Source: Apteryx mantelli (taxonomy: Eukaryota > Chordata > Aves > Apterygiformes > Apterygidae). Taken from it: a stretch of 64,000 nt of DNA. The notes under the pieces were generated by a model. The model saw nothing but the letters and a program-made list of their open reading frames with translations, had not been told where the DNA came from and made no database searches. Positions 27,937-39,761 of this stretch are shown here, piece by piece (within the stretch, counting starts at the first letter, position 1; the number at the start of each line of letters is the position of its first letter). The stretch lies in NCBI RefSeq assembly GCF_036417845.1, contig NC_089994.1:13100001-13164000 (forward strand), written 5' to 3'. Both the position numbers and the translations under genes were made by a program.

Positions 27937-28564
27937 TTGAGGGTTGCTTAAACAACTGTGGCTTAGCAGGGCTTGCAACTTTACTGGCACAACAGACCCA
28001 GCTTACAAACTTCATATACTCTTCAACTCGCCTGGAGTCAGCAGTGGGGAGGAGAACTTTATTAGGCTGGGAATATCTCAATGATGGAAATAAAATAGCT
28101 TTAGAAAGTTATAACATGGATGATAGCATGCTTGTGTCTTATTCAGACAGGAGCGGATAGGTCTCTGTTTTGCAGAGGATGCATTATTGTGCTTTAGTAT
28201 CGTCGCTGTCGCGTATGAGAATTTTATTTCTTGCTGGCATGAGCAACTTGAGGGAGTAAGAGAGTTTTTGGCCATGACAGCAGGTGATGATCTCTGTTGC
28301 AATTTATGGGAATTCCTGATTTGACAGAATACTAAAAATTACTTCTTTGGACCCTCCCTGCCCCATTTGAAGCACCAGGCAGATAGACCTGTTCCTCCGA
28401 AGACAGCGGGTTGGTGTGTACTCCAGCTCCTCACAACCTGTGGATCGCACATCTGATCAAAGCATAAAGCTTGCGACGTACACCGTGGGCAAGTTGCTGG
28501 CTTTCATGCAGAGCTGTGTATTTTAGCGGGAGTTATTTTCTCACTTCACTGTTTGCTCTGTTCA

Positions 28565-28790
28565 CCGCCCACGCAATGCCTCCGGCGCCGGCTGGCGAAG
28601 GCAGCAGCGTGCTCCGCCGCGAGGGTCGGCGGCGATGCGAAGGGAGCTCATGCTCTCCGCGCGTCTGCTCGCCCGGCCCCAGGGCTTCGCTGCCTGCCTG
28701 CAATAGCCACAGGCCGCAGTGCCGCCAGGCAGACGCCTCTTGACCAAAACCAGGTATTTCTGGTCAGGCTCCCGCTGTGCTGGCAACGAG
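28565..28790. other. CpG-rich patch 1 of the 28.6-30.8 kb cluster
   Basis: GC-rich sequence with dense CpG (for example ctccggcgccggctggcg and gtcggcggcgatgcg). It is the first of three closely spaced CpG-rich patches. Long overlapping open frames on both strands are expected from the low stop-codon density and do not show a protein by themselves. Confidence 0.6.
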
Positions 28791-29519
28791 GGAGAGTTAG
28801 AAGAAGTGTGTGTATGAGTGTGTACATTGTACATAAGGTGCATGGAAACAAGGCGAATTGGGGTCTGCAGCTCGTGGCCCAAACCGAGAATAAGACTGCA
28901 GCCCACCTTTGCATTACTCATCTTGCCTAGCTTTTATTTTTCTTGAGCTGAGCCTCGAAGCCCCTACTTGCTCAGCTTGGGAAGTACAAAGTTTCCCCAA
29001 ATATAGTACACAGGGGCTGAATTTTGTGTGAGTAAAGAAGCTAGAGTTTAGCTGGTTTGAGCTTCCCAATGAACTTTTCTCCTAGTGCCGTTACCCAAGC
29101 TACTACCTGACAAACAGCTCTATTAAGTGAAAAGCTGTGATATGTAGGAAGAAAATTATCTGATGTTTCTTTCCATGGGAAATTATTGTACTGTTGTACA
29201 CCCAGGAGCGAGTGCATTTTTCTAGCTGAACGAACAGTTAGTTGTTCACAGGACCAAATATATTCTCTTAAGTGAAGGTATTGTTAAAAGTTGCACTACA
29301 GAATGCTTTTGCATTTTGGCATTACAAGTTACAGCTAATGTAAGAGAGGGAAAAACACAGGTGATTATTATTGCACTGAGTTTACTCTGCACACCTGCAG
29401 CAGATCTGCAAAGGAGTCAGCAGCTGAATCTCCCTCTCTGCACCCGAGCTGACGTCAGCTGTGTGCCCTGGTCGCAGGACACCCCGCGCCGATGCACCTG
29501 GGGGGGGACGACATCCCTC

Positions 29520-29525
29520 TATAAA
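29520..29525 (+). promoter_or_regulatory. candidate TATA box in CpG island
   Basis: TATAAA lies in 'ccctctataaacggccgt' with GC-rich flanks on both sides. If used, transcription would begin near 29550, and the next strong donor is the GTGAGT at 29608. Function is inferred from position only. Confidence 0.35.
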
Positions 29526-29549
29526 CGGCCGTCCTTGGTGGCCTGAGCC

Positions 29550-29607
29550 TTCCCAGCCTCGAGGAGGAAGGTGGCAGTAGAGCAGGACACGAGGTGCCGG
29601 CCTGCCG
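29550..29607 (+). ncRNA. hypothetical first exon of an unknown transcript
   Basis: This is an inferred exon between the expected start site of the 29520 TATA box and a donor CCG|GTGAGTGCG at 29608. It has an open frame from a GTG near 29571, but there is no ATG and no recognised protein. It could be a long non-coding RNA, since the region 3' of ADGRD1 has no other gene here, or a chance donor in GC-rich DNA. Confidence 0.2.
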
Positions 29608-30204
29608 GTGAGTGCGCGCTGGGCGGCCGCAGGGGGCCGGCAGAGGAGCTGGGGCGTCTCGTTTGCCGTGGGCGCCTCGGGCAGGACCCTCGGCGTGGAG
29701 GTGGTTGTGGGGCCCCCGTGGCCGCTCGGGGGGCATCGCCTGGGCCCGAGCCAGGGCTGCAATCGCGCATGCTAGCCCAGGCGCCGGGCTGGCCGGGGCC
29801 GCGTTGCAGTGTCCGCTCCTTTGCCAGGCCTAGTCCTTCAATAAACCAGAAAATAACGGGGATTTTAGGGGCAGTTCTAGTGATTTTAACCAACACCGAA
29901 TAAGGAAGAAGTGACTTTCTTGAAGGCAGGGCACAAATATGACCCTTTACTTTGCACTCAAACCCCTTGGAGTGGCCGCTCTGATGCAAGTAGGCGCCGC
30001 TCTTGAGATGGCAGAGCGCCGGGCGAGTTATTTTGCAGCACAAATGCATCTTGCATGGAGCATTGGAGGCAGGTGACTCACTAAGTGTAAATAATAACCG
30101 GTTTTGACAGAAATGCCGTGGATGCTAGAGACCCTTTGGACAAGCAGGGAACTGCTTTTGCATGTTTTTTCCAGCTGTGTTGAAGAGCAGAGTGCAAAAA
30201 TCTG

Positions 30205-30810
30205 GATTTGTGATGCTCTGGGTGGTTCCTGCCCCCCCGCCGTGGGGGGAAGGACTGCATCGCTTCGCTGCTGGGGCTTCTTCTTTTCCCTGTGACAGAT
30301 GCATTGACTCGACTCTTTCTGTGATTCTCCATTTCCCTTGACGGGTTTGAGGGAGAGGCGGCTCCTTGACGGTGTTGTGGAAGGCGGCGAGTCCCCCGTG
30401 GCAGTCCGGAGGGCGCAGCACTGCTGCGCGCCGGCTTGGCGGCCGTGCCGCGGTGCGACCTGCCGCGCCGGCCTCCGCGGAGCGTGAGCGTGCGCCGGCT
30501 CCCGGCTGGCGCGGGGCAGCGCGTGTCCTGAGTCGTGCCCGGGACGGCGTTGCTGCGACTGCACCCACCGGCAGAGCCTCCCCGGCCCCCAGGGCACGTT
30601 GAACCAAGGAACCGCTTCCCGCGTCAGACTTGGCTCCGAAGAGCGCTGAAGTTGACGGGTGTCTTTGTACAAAGCTTCATTCTGCTCGGTCGAGGGGTCT
30701 GTGCGTGTGCGCGACCATCGTAGACAGGAGGCCGGGTGGCTCATCTGAGGGGACCCAGCGGCTGCTCTTTCCAGAGCACCACTCCGCCCCGTTACGGCCA
30801 CACGATCTTC
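30205..30810. other. CpG-rich patch 3 of the cluster
   Basis: The densest CpG block in the window (for example ggcggccgtgccgcggtg and cgccggcctccgcggagcg). A 257-codon minus-strand frame spans 30028-30801. Its composition (Arg, Pro, Ser, Ala rich) and the many overlapping open frames on both strands suggest chance openness rather than a gene. Confidence 0.65.
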
Positions 30811-33106
30811 ATGCGTGGCTCGTTCGCACCTTGTGTTGTAACAGTAAATGTTGCTGCTATCCGGTAACGTTTAACTGAAAGGAGCCGTTTTCCTCTCCCC
30901 GCTGTGCACGCCTTCTGCATTGTGCTGCTTCTCTGCGCTATTTGCCCTACGTAGATAAGTTAATCAAAGACATTATGGAAGTTGCTATTTTAAGCTGGGA
31001 ACAAACACTGTTCCCGAACTACTGAGTAACGGTAAAAGCTTACACAAGCTGCTTACAGAGTTACCGATGTTAATCGGACTTATGCTGGGTGATAAGCAGC
31101 CACCAGATCTGATGCCCTATTAGTCTGTAGGTGTAAGAAATGATATAAAACATCCCCAAATAACTGTACTTCTTATGGTTTGGCTTTTAAGAGCTAATTC
31201 TGGGAGACTTTTTGCATGTTACATGTTGACTTTGGTATTAGCAGGCAATATTGAGCAGCCTTTTGGGAATACAGGGACCTAAGGCTGTAAAAGCCCACCT
31301 GAGTCAATAAATCTAGTTCAGTAGTGTTGCAGGCAGGCATGTGCTATAACCCTTTCTGGCACGTTGAACCTCTTGGATGCACCCACACGGAGCATCCTCC
31401 CCCTTCCAAGCCAACAGGAAGGTTATATTCGAAGTTTGGTTTTCCTTTTCAAGAGGAACTGCTCAAAGGTAGACACGACTTTTAGACAAATCAATGTTCC
31501 CTTCTTTGCTTGGCTACGCGGCGGTTTCCCTCCCCTGCGCAGCAGCAGCTGCCCAGACAAACCCCAGGGCTGACCCTTTTGATGGAAAACTGTACAAAAC
31601 AGGCATACAAACCAAAGGAAGTATACTGGCGTAGTTTTATAATGTGTCTTGATGCTAGCTGAATCTCAGTGTATTTAACCTGCAATCTCAGAAATAATAA
31701 AATGCAACACGTTGATTAAATTTAAAATATATGTTGACCTACGGTATCTATTCAAAACGGTGCATAACAAAGCCTGAACTAGCCATATAATGTCCTGCAA
31801 TTCCTTTACAGTAAAGCTGGGGAAATTTTCATCCCAGAGCAACAAGCCAACACCAGGATGCTGCCAAATTAAATGCAATGCATTTCCACGATTAGAAAGC
31901 TTAGCTATGAATTTCGGTGGTGAACCATTGACACAGGAAGTAGGTGCCAAATAAGGAAAGTCATGGTTGTGGCAAATAACTAATAGAACTCAAGGCATAT
32001 AACAAACACCCCCCTCCCCCCCCCAAAAAAAAGCCCCAAAGTTCTGTAATTCCCTGTGATAATTCAGTATAATCTATTTAACTAATTCACTTGTTCTCTG
32101 TCTCTTAAGGTAAGCTGTTCTGATAAGATTACACTGTGTCCTGCTCTTGGTTTCTCTCTCTTTCTGAACATTTTGAAAATTTGGGAGGAAGGCCTATTAG
32201 GAAAGAAAGAAAAATTTCTAGAATATCTCTGAATGGTGGAGTTAATATGCAAACTCGTAGTGTATTTTAGCAGCTGCACATTTGAGACTTCAATGCACAA
32301 TATTTAATTGAAATGGACAAAATTTAGTTTTACTGTGTGTGAAATGGAGTCCACAGACAGGGTTTTTTAATAATTATGCTCTTTACTTCTGCTGCGGAAA
32401 GCTGTCTGTGCAAATATTGACCATGCTAAGTCTCACGGCACCTGCAGCCTCCCACTCAGGCATCGACAGAGTATGAAGGAGCCACGGGTCAGCGTGAGAG
32501 CCGAGCTTTTCCCTCTTCCCTCCATACGCACATACACGTGCACGCACACACTGTTCTTCTCTGGAGCCAGTAAAATCCGACAAGTTAGCGATACGTGACT
32601 GAATTAGTGAGAAAATGTGCTCGTGTTTGGCTGACCAACGTAGAATCTGAAACAACAGTGCCGGAATGAAGCATGCTATAGTTACCGTAACGTAATTGTT
32701 AAGTTGTCAAAATCCTGTTACATAGGGCCAAGATTTTCAATGTAATACTTGATCTTTGCTGTTTAACTTAACCTTTACTCTCGTAAAAGGCTTTTGGTTT
32801 GGTTTTGTTGTGCCTTTTCCCCTAAAATATTCTGAGCACAAACTAAAACCTAATTGACAGAGTTGCTCGGTATGTTCCAAGGATTTTGAATTTTGTATGC
32901 GTTACTTATTTCTACTTACGAATGTGAAATAAGTGCTTCACTTGAGAATGCTTAAATGCAATGTATGGACTCCCTGGATGAGCCTGCTTGCGCCCAGTAA
33001 CCACAGAGAAATAAAGCATAGAGAGGGAAAACTTCAGCTGCCTTTGCTATAGGTAAATTAGGCAGCCTGCAGCTGCTGTGCTGGGGTTTACCCCTGGCAA
33101 ATTAGC

Positions 33107-33132
33107 AGCTGGTCATGGAAGCTGGTCATGGA
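33107..33132. repeat. 13-bp tandem duplication
   Basis: agctggtcatgga occurs twice head to tail and is followed by a further agctg. Confidence 0.9.
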
Positions 33133-33908
33133 AGCTGTTTGGTAAAGATGCGCTGAGCAGTGCGTAAAAGCCATCCTTATGGCTCTGCTTGTACCGTGTG
33201 TTAGCGGCCAGTGAGTGTGCTGGTGTCAGTGGTACACTTAGTATTGTAATCGTCCTTGACAAGATGAAATATGGTCTTCGAATTCCAAGAACATATGGTA
33301 TTATTGAGCAAGAAAATTGTGTGAACAAGGGCAATTATAGCAATAACTATCCATGACAAAGACTACACTGAGTCATCCAGGCATAACCTAGATATAATGA
33401 AAATATTTTAAAGGCAAACATGGTGTAAACCAATGCCAAAATTATCTAATTTATTATTCTGTCATGACTGATAAAAGTTTAATAAAAAAAAAACACCTGC
33501 ATTTCACAGAATAGTGAGAAAGCGTTCTTTTACATATTCATTGCTACGTGATTTGGATGGTTACAAAGGGAGGAAGGTTTCTTGATAATAGCTATTGAAA
33601 GATGATGAAACAACTTTCTCATCTAAATTCCAATCTCTAATTTTTCAGGATTAATTGCTCTGGTAATTCTTCATCACACAGTTCCCCTCCCATTTAACTT
33701 CCCATCGCCACCACCCCGCGTCTACACAGCTATGCAACGCAGAGGAGGCAGCGGGCAGCCTATTAATCATTATAGAACTAGCTTTAACCTTGAAAACATT
33801 ATCACAGTGCAATAGTAGAGATGGCAAATAAGCTCTTGGGGCTGTTCATGCTTTGAGAGGTAACATTTCTGGATGTATATTATCATTTTAAAATAAAGGT
33901 GAAGTAGG

Positions 33909-33963
33909 TTGATTGATTAGATTGATTAAAGATTGATTGATAGATTGATTTAAAGATTGATTA
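33909..33963. repeat. imperfect (GATT)n-type repeat
   Basis: Many gattgatt units are interrupted by aaa and taga; low-complexity tetranucleotide array. Confidence 0.85.
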
Positions 33964-34015
33964 CAACATGCAAAAGGACAGTGTGGGGGGGAAAATCATA
34001 ATTCTTGTGAATTAA

Positions 34016-34025
34016 CCCCCCCCCC
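34016..34025. repeat. poly-C tract (about 10 bp)
   Basis: A run of C after 'gaattaa'. A shorter C-rich stretch also lies near 32009-32026. Confidence 0.85.
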
Positions 34026-34644
34026 GCCTGGCCCATTTTATATTTTTATGACCCCTTGCCCTGTTATCGGGGGAAACTAATCCTAGAGGCAAAGCTTGGG
34101 TGTCTGAGGTGCTGCAGCGAGGTATGGGCCTTGGGCTGGTCTGCCACGCTAGCTGTACAAAATCCCAAGAAACATCTCTCCGTTAGGAAGGGCCCAAGGT
34201 GGTTGTCCTGAAGGGACCCAAGTGTCCTGCCCATCTGGTGACTCGGTGGCATCATGAGAGTCATTCCCCGCTTTTGCTCTGATGCGTGTGGGGTGGGATG
34301 GCCTGAGATCCCTGCTTCATGCACGTGGGTGCTCCTGGGTCTGCCTTGGCTTCTACACCCCTAGGGAGAAGGACATATCTGCAGTTTTTCTTATATCTAT
34401 TAAAAAAAACAAAAAAACCTGAGGAATCTGTGTCCTAATTCAGTTGTGATTACCAGGTGCTTTCTTTTGTGATGGGACCCGGTGGAGAGTAAATGTGTAA
34501 AGCAGCGGCTGGGGAGGAAGAGGGTGAGCGTTAGAGGCCCCATCGTACAGCTTTTCTCCTCAGCACCGGAGCCAGCGATAGGAGAAAGAACCAGAACGAC
34601 CGTGTAGCTCCTCTGGGTGAAGAACGCTCTCTGGTCAGCGGGGA

Positions 34645-34790
34645 GTTTCAGAGCGCTTTACAGAAAAGGACGGGATCATTAGCCTCGCTTTACTGATGGA
34701 GGGGAAAACGCATAGCAGGGAGAAGTTACTTGCTGAAGGTCACGCGGCAGAAGAGGAGGGCAATGACAAAAGCCCGGCTTTTCTGAAATG
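34645..34790 (-). mobile_element. MIR-like SINE relic (minus strand)
   Basis: The plus strand shows the reverse complement of MIR: 'cagagcgctttacaga', then 'ttagcctcgctttactgatg', then 'gagaagttacttgctgaagg' and 'tcacgcggcagaag'. The order and spacing agree with the MIR core running to its 3' tail. It is inactive. Confidence 0.7.
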
Positions 34791-35010
34791 GGATCCTTGC
34801 TGGCCACGTCCATGTGCCCAAGCTCCCAAAACATGGTCCGGATCAGACAGCTGATAGCTGGCAAAGCTGCCTGGCCGAGGAGAGGGCAAATGCCATGGCA
34901 AGTTACTGGTTGCCTGTGAACCCCTCTCCTCCTGCGTCCCCAGCCACAGAAATGATGCAGAAGTAGATGCTGGTGTGGGGACGGGAGCGGGTTTCTGAAA
35001 GAGTTGGCGC

Positions 35011-35030
35011 TGTGTGTGTGTGTGTGTGTA
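35011..35030. repeat. (TG)n microsatellite
   Basis: About ten TG units, followed by an imperfect tail tatgcgtgtatatgtacacg. Confidence 0.9.
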
Positions 35031-35719
35031 TGCGTGTATATGTACACGCACACAAGTATATTCAGATCTGGTAGAATGAGATGTTTCCCCTCTGTATCTG
35101 TGACAGAAACTGATGGCCCAGGGTTGCCATTTGTCATATCCATAGAAACCAATTTTTCACCTAGGAATTGACCTTGACCAGGTTGCTGGAATAGTTGGGT
35201 TGTAAGAAATAATCTGCAGCAGCTGCTTCAGCAAATGGGCTGCTTTCGTAAAGGGGAGGGAATGAGTTTCCTCAGAATATTCTGTGGGTATAGACTTTAA
35301 CACAGAAAAATTGTTTGCACGTTATCTGGGCCACACTAGGCCATGCGATGCAAATATTCAATAGGACTTCTAATACACGTAAAGATCTGCTTGCTTAAGC
35401 ATAACATTAGTATTCACAGGGAGCCATAACTTTTCTAATGTTGTTTATAACCCATGTCAAAATAATTTGAACAAATACAAAAGTCCTTTTAGGAAATTAA
35501 GTTTTCTCATTTATTTGGAGGGAAAACAACAAAACTAAATTACTTTACTACTTGCTAGCAAAGTCATTCTTGCTACATTATCTATTTTAAAACTCGCATG
35601 TCATTCAATTAAGATTTCGTACCATTGACAAAATGATGCTGTCCTGAAAAAATATTGCAAAAGCTGCTATATACAAGCCCATAAATAAACTGAAAGACTT
35701 TCAGACTTCAAAAGACCGA

Positions 35720-35775
35720 GGACAGGAAGAGATTGTTTAAAGATTCAGGACAGGAAGAGATTGTTTAAAGATTCA
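35720..35775. repeat. perfect 28-bp tandem duplication
   Basis: Two identical 28-bp units at 35720-35747 and 35748-35775, each starting ggacaggaagagattg and ending aagattca. Perfect identity suggests a recent event, or an assembly artefact. Confidence 0.95.
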
Positions 35776-38700
35776 TTTGAGCATTTCTTATTCAGTACCC
35801 TTACTGCATTCAGTAACAACAAACATACTTTGAATCAAACAAAACAAACAGACTTAGATGGAAATGGGAAATGTTTTTTTTGTTTGTGTTTTTACTAGTT
35901 TATCAAAAAGAAGAAACCCTGTCCCTAAACTAATATCATAAATACAGTGTTCTAACTCCTAACCTCATGTGACATAAACAAGATATATTGTTTCATTACA
36001 AGTAGTGTTCAAAAGTTAAAGCACGGGTTGCAGGTTATTCACTGGAGGAAACGCTGTCGTACCTGCAGTGAATCTCAGTAGATACAGGATAATAAATGCT
36101 CCCTCAATATATAATACATCTATGTCACATTCTAAAGTATAAAACCAAAAGCATTTTCATGCTGTACTTACTTTTGGTGATCAATTTTAAAATATGATAT
36201 ACCTGGATGAAACACAGATTTAACCCTCTACACTGGGTACTGTCACTTGAATGTCATGTATTTTCAAATGGACCTTGGGCAGTAACGTGTGTGACCAATA
36301 TACAGTCAGCATCGGAGGAGATGCATACAATGAATATGGCATGGAGAGGAATATACTTAAAAATTAAGATAAAAACAGCTTTTATTTCCTCTGGTTCATT
36401 CACAGAACTGTTCATACTACAACATAATAATTATAAGAGAAGTTATCAAAGAGGGTTTAAAACTATATCCATGGTCACAGTGGTTTAAAAAAAATGTGCT
36501 CCAGTATCAAAAAATATGCTTAAATATGTTGTCTGCACACAATACAGACGCTTTGAACTCTGTTATCACAGTAATGTTCTGTCACAATCTGCCTCCATAC
36601 ATTCTGAGGGCTCCTTCTCCTCTATCTTTTGGGAAAAAAAACACTGTTGGGCTAAGAAAAGCAGATATGTTTGCACAGCTGTAAGACAGTTCAATGTTCA
36701 AAGGGCTAGAAAAAAGCCATACACAAAAGCCAAAAGGAAGACATAGCCATTTAGATATTTAGCTTTTACTGACCCTCCTTTTATGGTTAGCTGTCAACAG
36801 CTTAAGAATTATTTAGCAACATAAGAAACAAGATTAGAAGCATATATATTGTATGAATATATACGTATGATATGCGATGTGTCACATTCTGCCCTGTTAT
36901 AGCCGCATAAATTCAGTGTATATCTGGTGAAACGAAGTTAATTTCTGTGAAATGCTTCAATTTCTAGTCAGGGATAGACTTGGGTGAACTGTGGATTTTT
37001 CAGTTTGGTGACCATCCAACAAGTCTTGGCCAGGAGGGGGAGAAGGCGGGGAGATGGAAAAGCTTGGCCCAAACTGAAACAATTACTTTTTTTCCTTAGG
37101 AGAGAAGCATAGAGAGAACTTGTTTTGGATCGATCAAAAATGAAATGCATTGATGTTTTCTGAACTTTCAATTCCACTTCCTTTGAATGAAACACTTCAG
37201 TAAATTCAATCCTAATACCTTCTGTTCCCTAAACCTCAAACTTCTTTTTTCCCTTTCAAATTTACTATCCAATGAGCAATTTTGACTATGTGTATTAGGG
37301 GGTAGATACCTTTTCTCTTGGAAATCAATAGCAGATGTCTTGCTAGATTGACTGGGACCAGAGGTGGTCCAAGCTGTTGAAGATACAAACCTTAAATTAA
37401 GAAAATAACTCATGGGGGGCTGGGAGTAGGGGGAGGTGAAGACTTGCTTATCTCCTTCTTTGTTGTGATATTTTTGTAGCCCAGTGTACTAGGAAAGCCA
37501 ATATAATTACCTTGGTAATTCCTGCGAACCAGTACACCAGGTGCCTTAGAGAAACTGCTACTGCAAACAAGCAGCGCCTGGGAATAAGGAGACAAGGCTG
37601 GAAAGCCCTTCTCCTAAGGGGGCCTCACCTTTGGAAATGGTTCTTGGGGACCCTTGCTGTGGAGTACATCTCAGAGCAGGGTATGTATTTAGGGGCTCCG
37701 ACCACCTCTGGGGCTTGTAGTCTACTTTACCCCTCCGCAGCTGGAGAGGTGCAGCGTTGGTGTGCCTGAGATTTCACCCCCTTGTGCTCCAAACCTCATT
37801 TCTGAGAACCTAGAAAACACTGGTCAAAAGAAAAATTACAATATTTTTTTCCCCCCTTAAATATACTTCATAGCAGTGCTAAAGCAGAAGCTATTAAGTG
37901 CTGAGCAGAGTTTAAAACCACAAAAGACTCAGCAGAGACCTATTTAAAAGATGTCTATAGGTAACAATACATAGACTTATTTGTAATCTGGCTGTCTTCA
38001 CAGTATAGTGTTGTGTTATGGTTTTGTGTTTGGAATTCAGTGTCTCAATCTGACCAGTAAAAGTAGAAAGATAAGTCACAGTGCCAGGTTTTGATTTCCA
38101 AAAGCCAGAGTGCTGTTGTGAAATGTGCTTGATGGACAGTTGTTGATTGCATCCAAAAGCTTCAGGCAAAGCAATACAGATGCTTTGCACCGTGATATGA
38201 CAGCAGACACAACTCAGTGATAGAAACGCTGCAGACTGCTGCAGGACAGCCTTAGCCATTTCTGTCTCTTACAGATACAATGTAAAGAGGAATATCTAAA
38301 ATACTCACAGGCCATGTATATGTTACATATACTGTTTATGTGCAGAGACATATGTATATTAGCTTTGCTATTTCCATACCCATACTGGGAGCTGAATAGC
38401 TGGAACCTGCTTCCTCCTCAAGTTCTGGCTTCCTTGGGGTATTCAAATTAATCACCTGTTGACTCTGTATTCTGAACAAGTCTCACTTGGGTAATTGGAT
38501 TCTGTAAGGTATTAAATGTAAACAGAGTGCACAGCAAGACCAGAGTAGCCCCATTACAGCATCACAGTGGGAAGCATTTCATTTTAGAGCATAAAAATCC
38601 ATCTTTCCCAAGGTATGTTACCTTTCCTTGGTTCTGGGAGCTGGGAATGATTCAGATAGCAATAAGCTCTTTTAAATACCTAGTGTTTTCATCATGGCTG

Positions 38701-38814
38701 ACAAAAGCATCCAGTGTATATTTGTGCTAGTTATTTTTACAGATATTGCTAATAGCTAAGTGGTAGATTGCATTACAGTTTTGAAGGCAAGCAGCTGAGG
38801 ACTATTTACTCAAC

Positions 38815-38985
38815 AAAACAATATGCCAATTTCCAATTTATTAGGCAGTGATTAAAAAAGCAGTTTTCTACTGGCATTAACAGTGAGAAAATACTGGTGG
38901 ACACTGTGTCAGAAGTCCTGAATGTATGGCTTGGTTGTTTGTGTTTTTGGTTTTTTTTTCCTTCACTGAGAAGCTGGTATCACTG
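38815..38985 (-). other. ADGRD1: ADGRD1 3' UTR, shortest likely form
   Basis: This is non-coding transcript sequence between the TGA stop and the first plausible cleavage region. On the minus strand it is A- and C-rich, then reaches a canonical AATAAA about 144 nt after the stop, followed by a T/G-rich stretch (ttttgttgag) typical of a downstream element. The end given is approximate. The real 3' UTR may be longer and use further tttatt motifs (plus-strand reading) at lower coordinates. Confidence 0.5.
38837..38842 (-). terminator. candidate polyadenylation signal AATAAA for ADGRD1
   Basis: The plus strand reads tttatt, so the minus strand reads AATAAA. It is the first canonical hexamer after the ADGRD1 stop and has a T/G-rich element about 25 nt downstream. 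Use in vivo is inferred. Confidence 0.5.
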
Positions 38986-39081
38986 TCAGACCGCTGATAA
39001 ATCAATGCGATTAGCTGAATTGGTGCTCTTATCCCAGGTGTTCAGCTTCGTGGGGCTTGTGCCTGGCCTGTTCCCAGTCAT
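38986..39081 (-). CDS. ADGRD1: ADGRD1 last coding exon: C-terminal tail and stop
   Basis: This is the terminal coding segment: 31 codons plus a TGA stop (minus-strand TGA at 38988-38986). It reads [20 protein letters not shown] then [11 protein letters not shown]. It aligns without gaps to the human ADGRD1 tail as I remember it, which ends RVDLSAV. The acceptor is ttttgtcttctag just above 39081, and the exon enters in phase 0, matching the previous donor. The C-terminal four residues LSAV end in a small hydrophobic residue, compatible with a PDZ ligand; that role is inferred. The exon continues into the 3' UTR below 38986. Confidence 0.95.
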   Translation of the reverse strand: MTGNRPGTSPTKLNTWDKSTNSANRIDLSAV

Positions 39082-39761
39082 CTAGAAGACAAAATAATGT
39101 TGGAAGTAGATTGATTTGTTTTGCTAAACTACTCTTGTCTGGAGTCAATAGGTGCTTTCAAGCTTTTATTTCAATTACAGCGTTGTCAGTCTTGAGAGTA
39201 TAAACCATAAAGGGCTTCTAACAGTTATTGCCAGGTTCTAAGGTGATTGGCAGTGATCACTTAATAATATCCATCAGTTCAGGAGTCTGGTCCTTTATAA
39301 AAACAAATGTCTTTTGCCTCAAGAAAATTTAAGGAGAGCTAGGAAAACATATGATGCATGCATGTGTTGATTTATTTAAGAGTTTATTCCCCAAACTTAA
39401 ATGTAAAAGCACTCTATCTAAAAGCCATAGTCATCAGACAAAGGTATTACTTAAATGCTGCTTGAATACATAATATGATGTCCACTACAACTGATGGGAA
39501 TAGTCTCAATGAACTATGCTCTAGGGCTGGTAAAGCTTGTTTAACTTTAATTGATGATTTACTAGAAAGTAGAATTTAACCCTCTGCTTTCTAAACAAAT
39601 TTTGTAGCTGGGACGTAGTACTTGCTGATTCCACCTAACTGCACAATTGTGGCAGGTTGGGTATAAGCAATACCCATGTGCCTCCTTGTGTCCTGTTCTT
39701 TCCAACTGAATTTCATGTAGAAAACTTTCAAGTATACAGTGGGGGGGAAGGGATTACTTAC
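39082..39761 (-). other. ADGRD1: ADGRD1 terminal intron (680 bp)
   Basis: This is a GT-AG intron between the helix 8 exon and the last exon, with donor GTAAGT and acceptor ttctag. It is AT-rich, and I see no coding or repeat signal inside it. Confidence 0.9.

Larger units (their letters stand above)
21790..28560. other. intergenic sequence, no gene seen
   Basis: Mixed composition, with a small GC patch at 23.1 kb, the palindromic relic at 26723 and an RFX-like site at 25581. The frames near 24490-24771 and 25763-25993 show no known domain. Confidence 0.5.
29445..29830. other. CpG-rich patch 2 of the cluster, with possible promoter
   Basis: GC-rich, CpG-dense block that spans a TATA box and a strong plus-strand splice donor (listed separately). 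It looks like a CpG-island promoter but no known first exon was recognised on either strand. Confidence 0.65.
30815..38810. other. intergenic sequence just 3' of ADGRD1
   Basis: AT-rich DNA downstream of the receptor gene. It contains a MIR relic and several tandem repeats. The proximal part could belong to a longer ADGRD1 3' UTR. No separate gene recognised. Confidence 0.5.

Noticed and set aside
29519..30049. 176-codon minus-strand frame across a CpG patch
   Set aside because: Several frames on both strands are open here because of GC content; Pro/Arg/Gly/Ser bias and no domain.
33909..33963. Regularly spaced GATT units that could suggest a repeat-spacer array
   Set aside because: It is a simple tetranucleotide repeat; there are no unique spacers and the context is a vertebrate genome.
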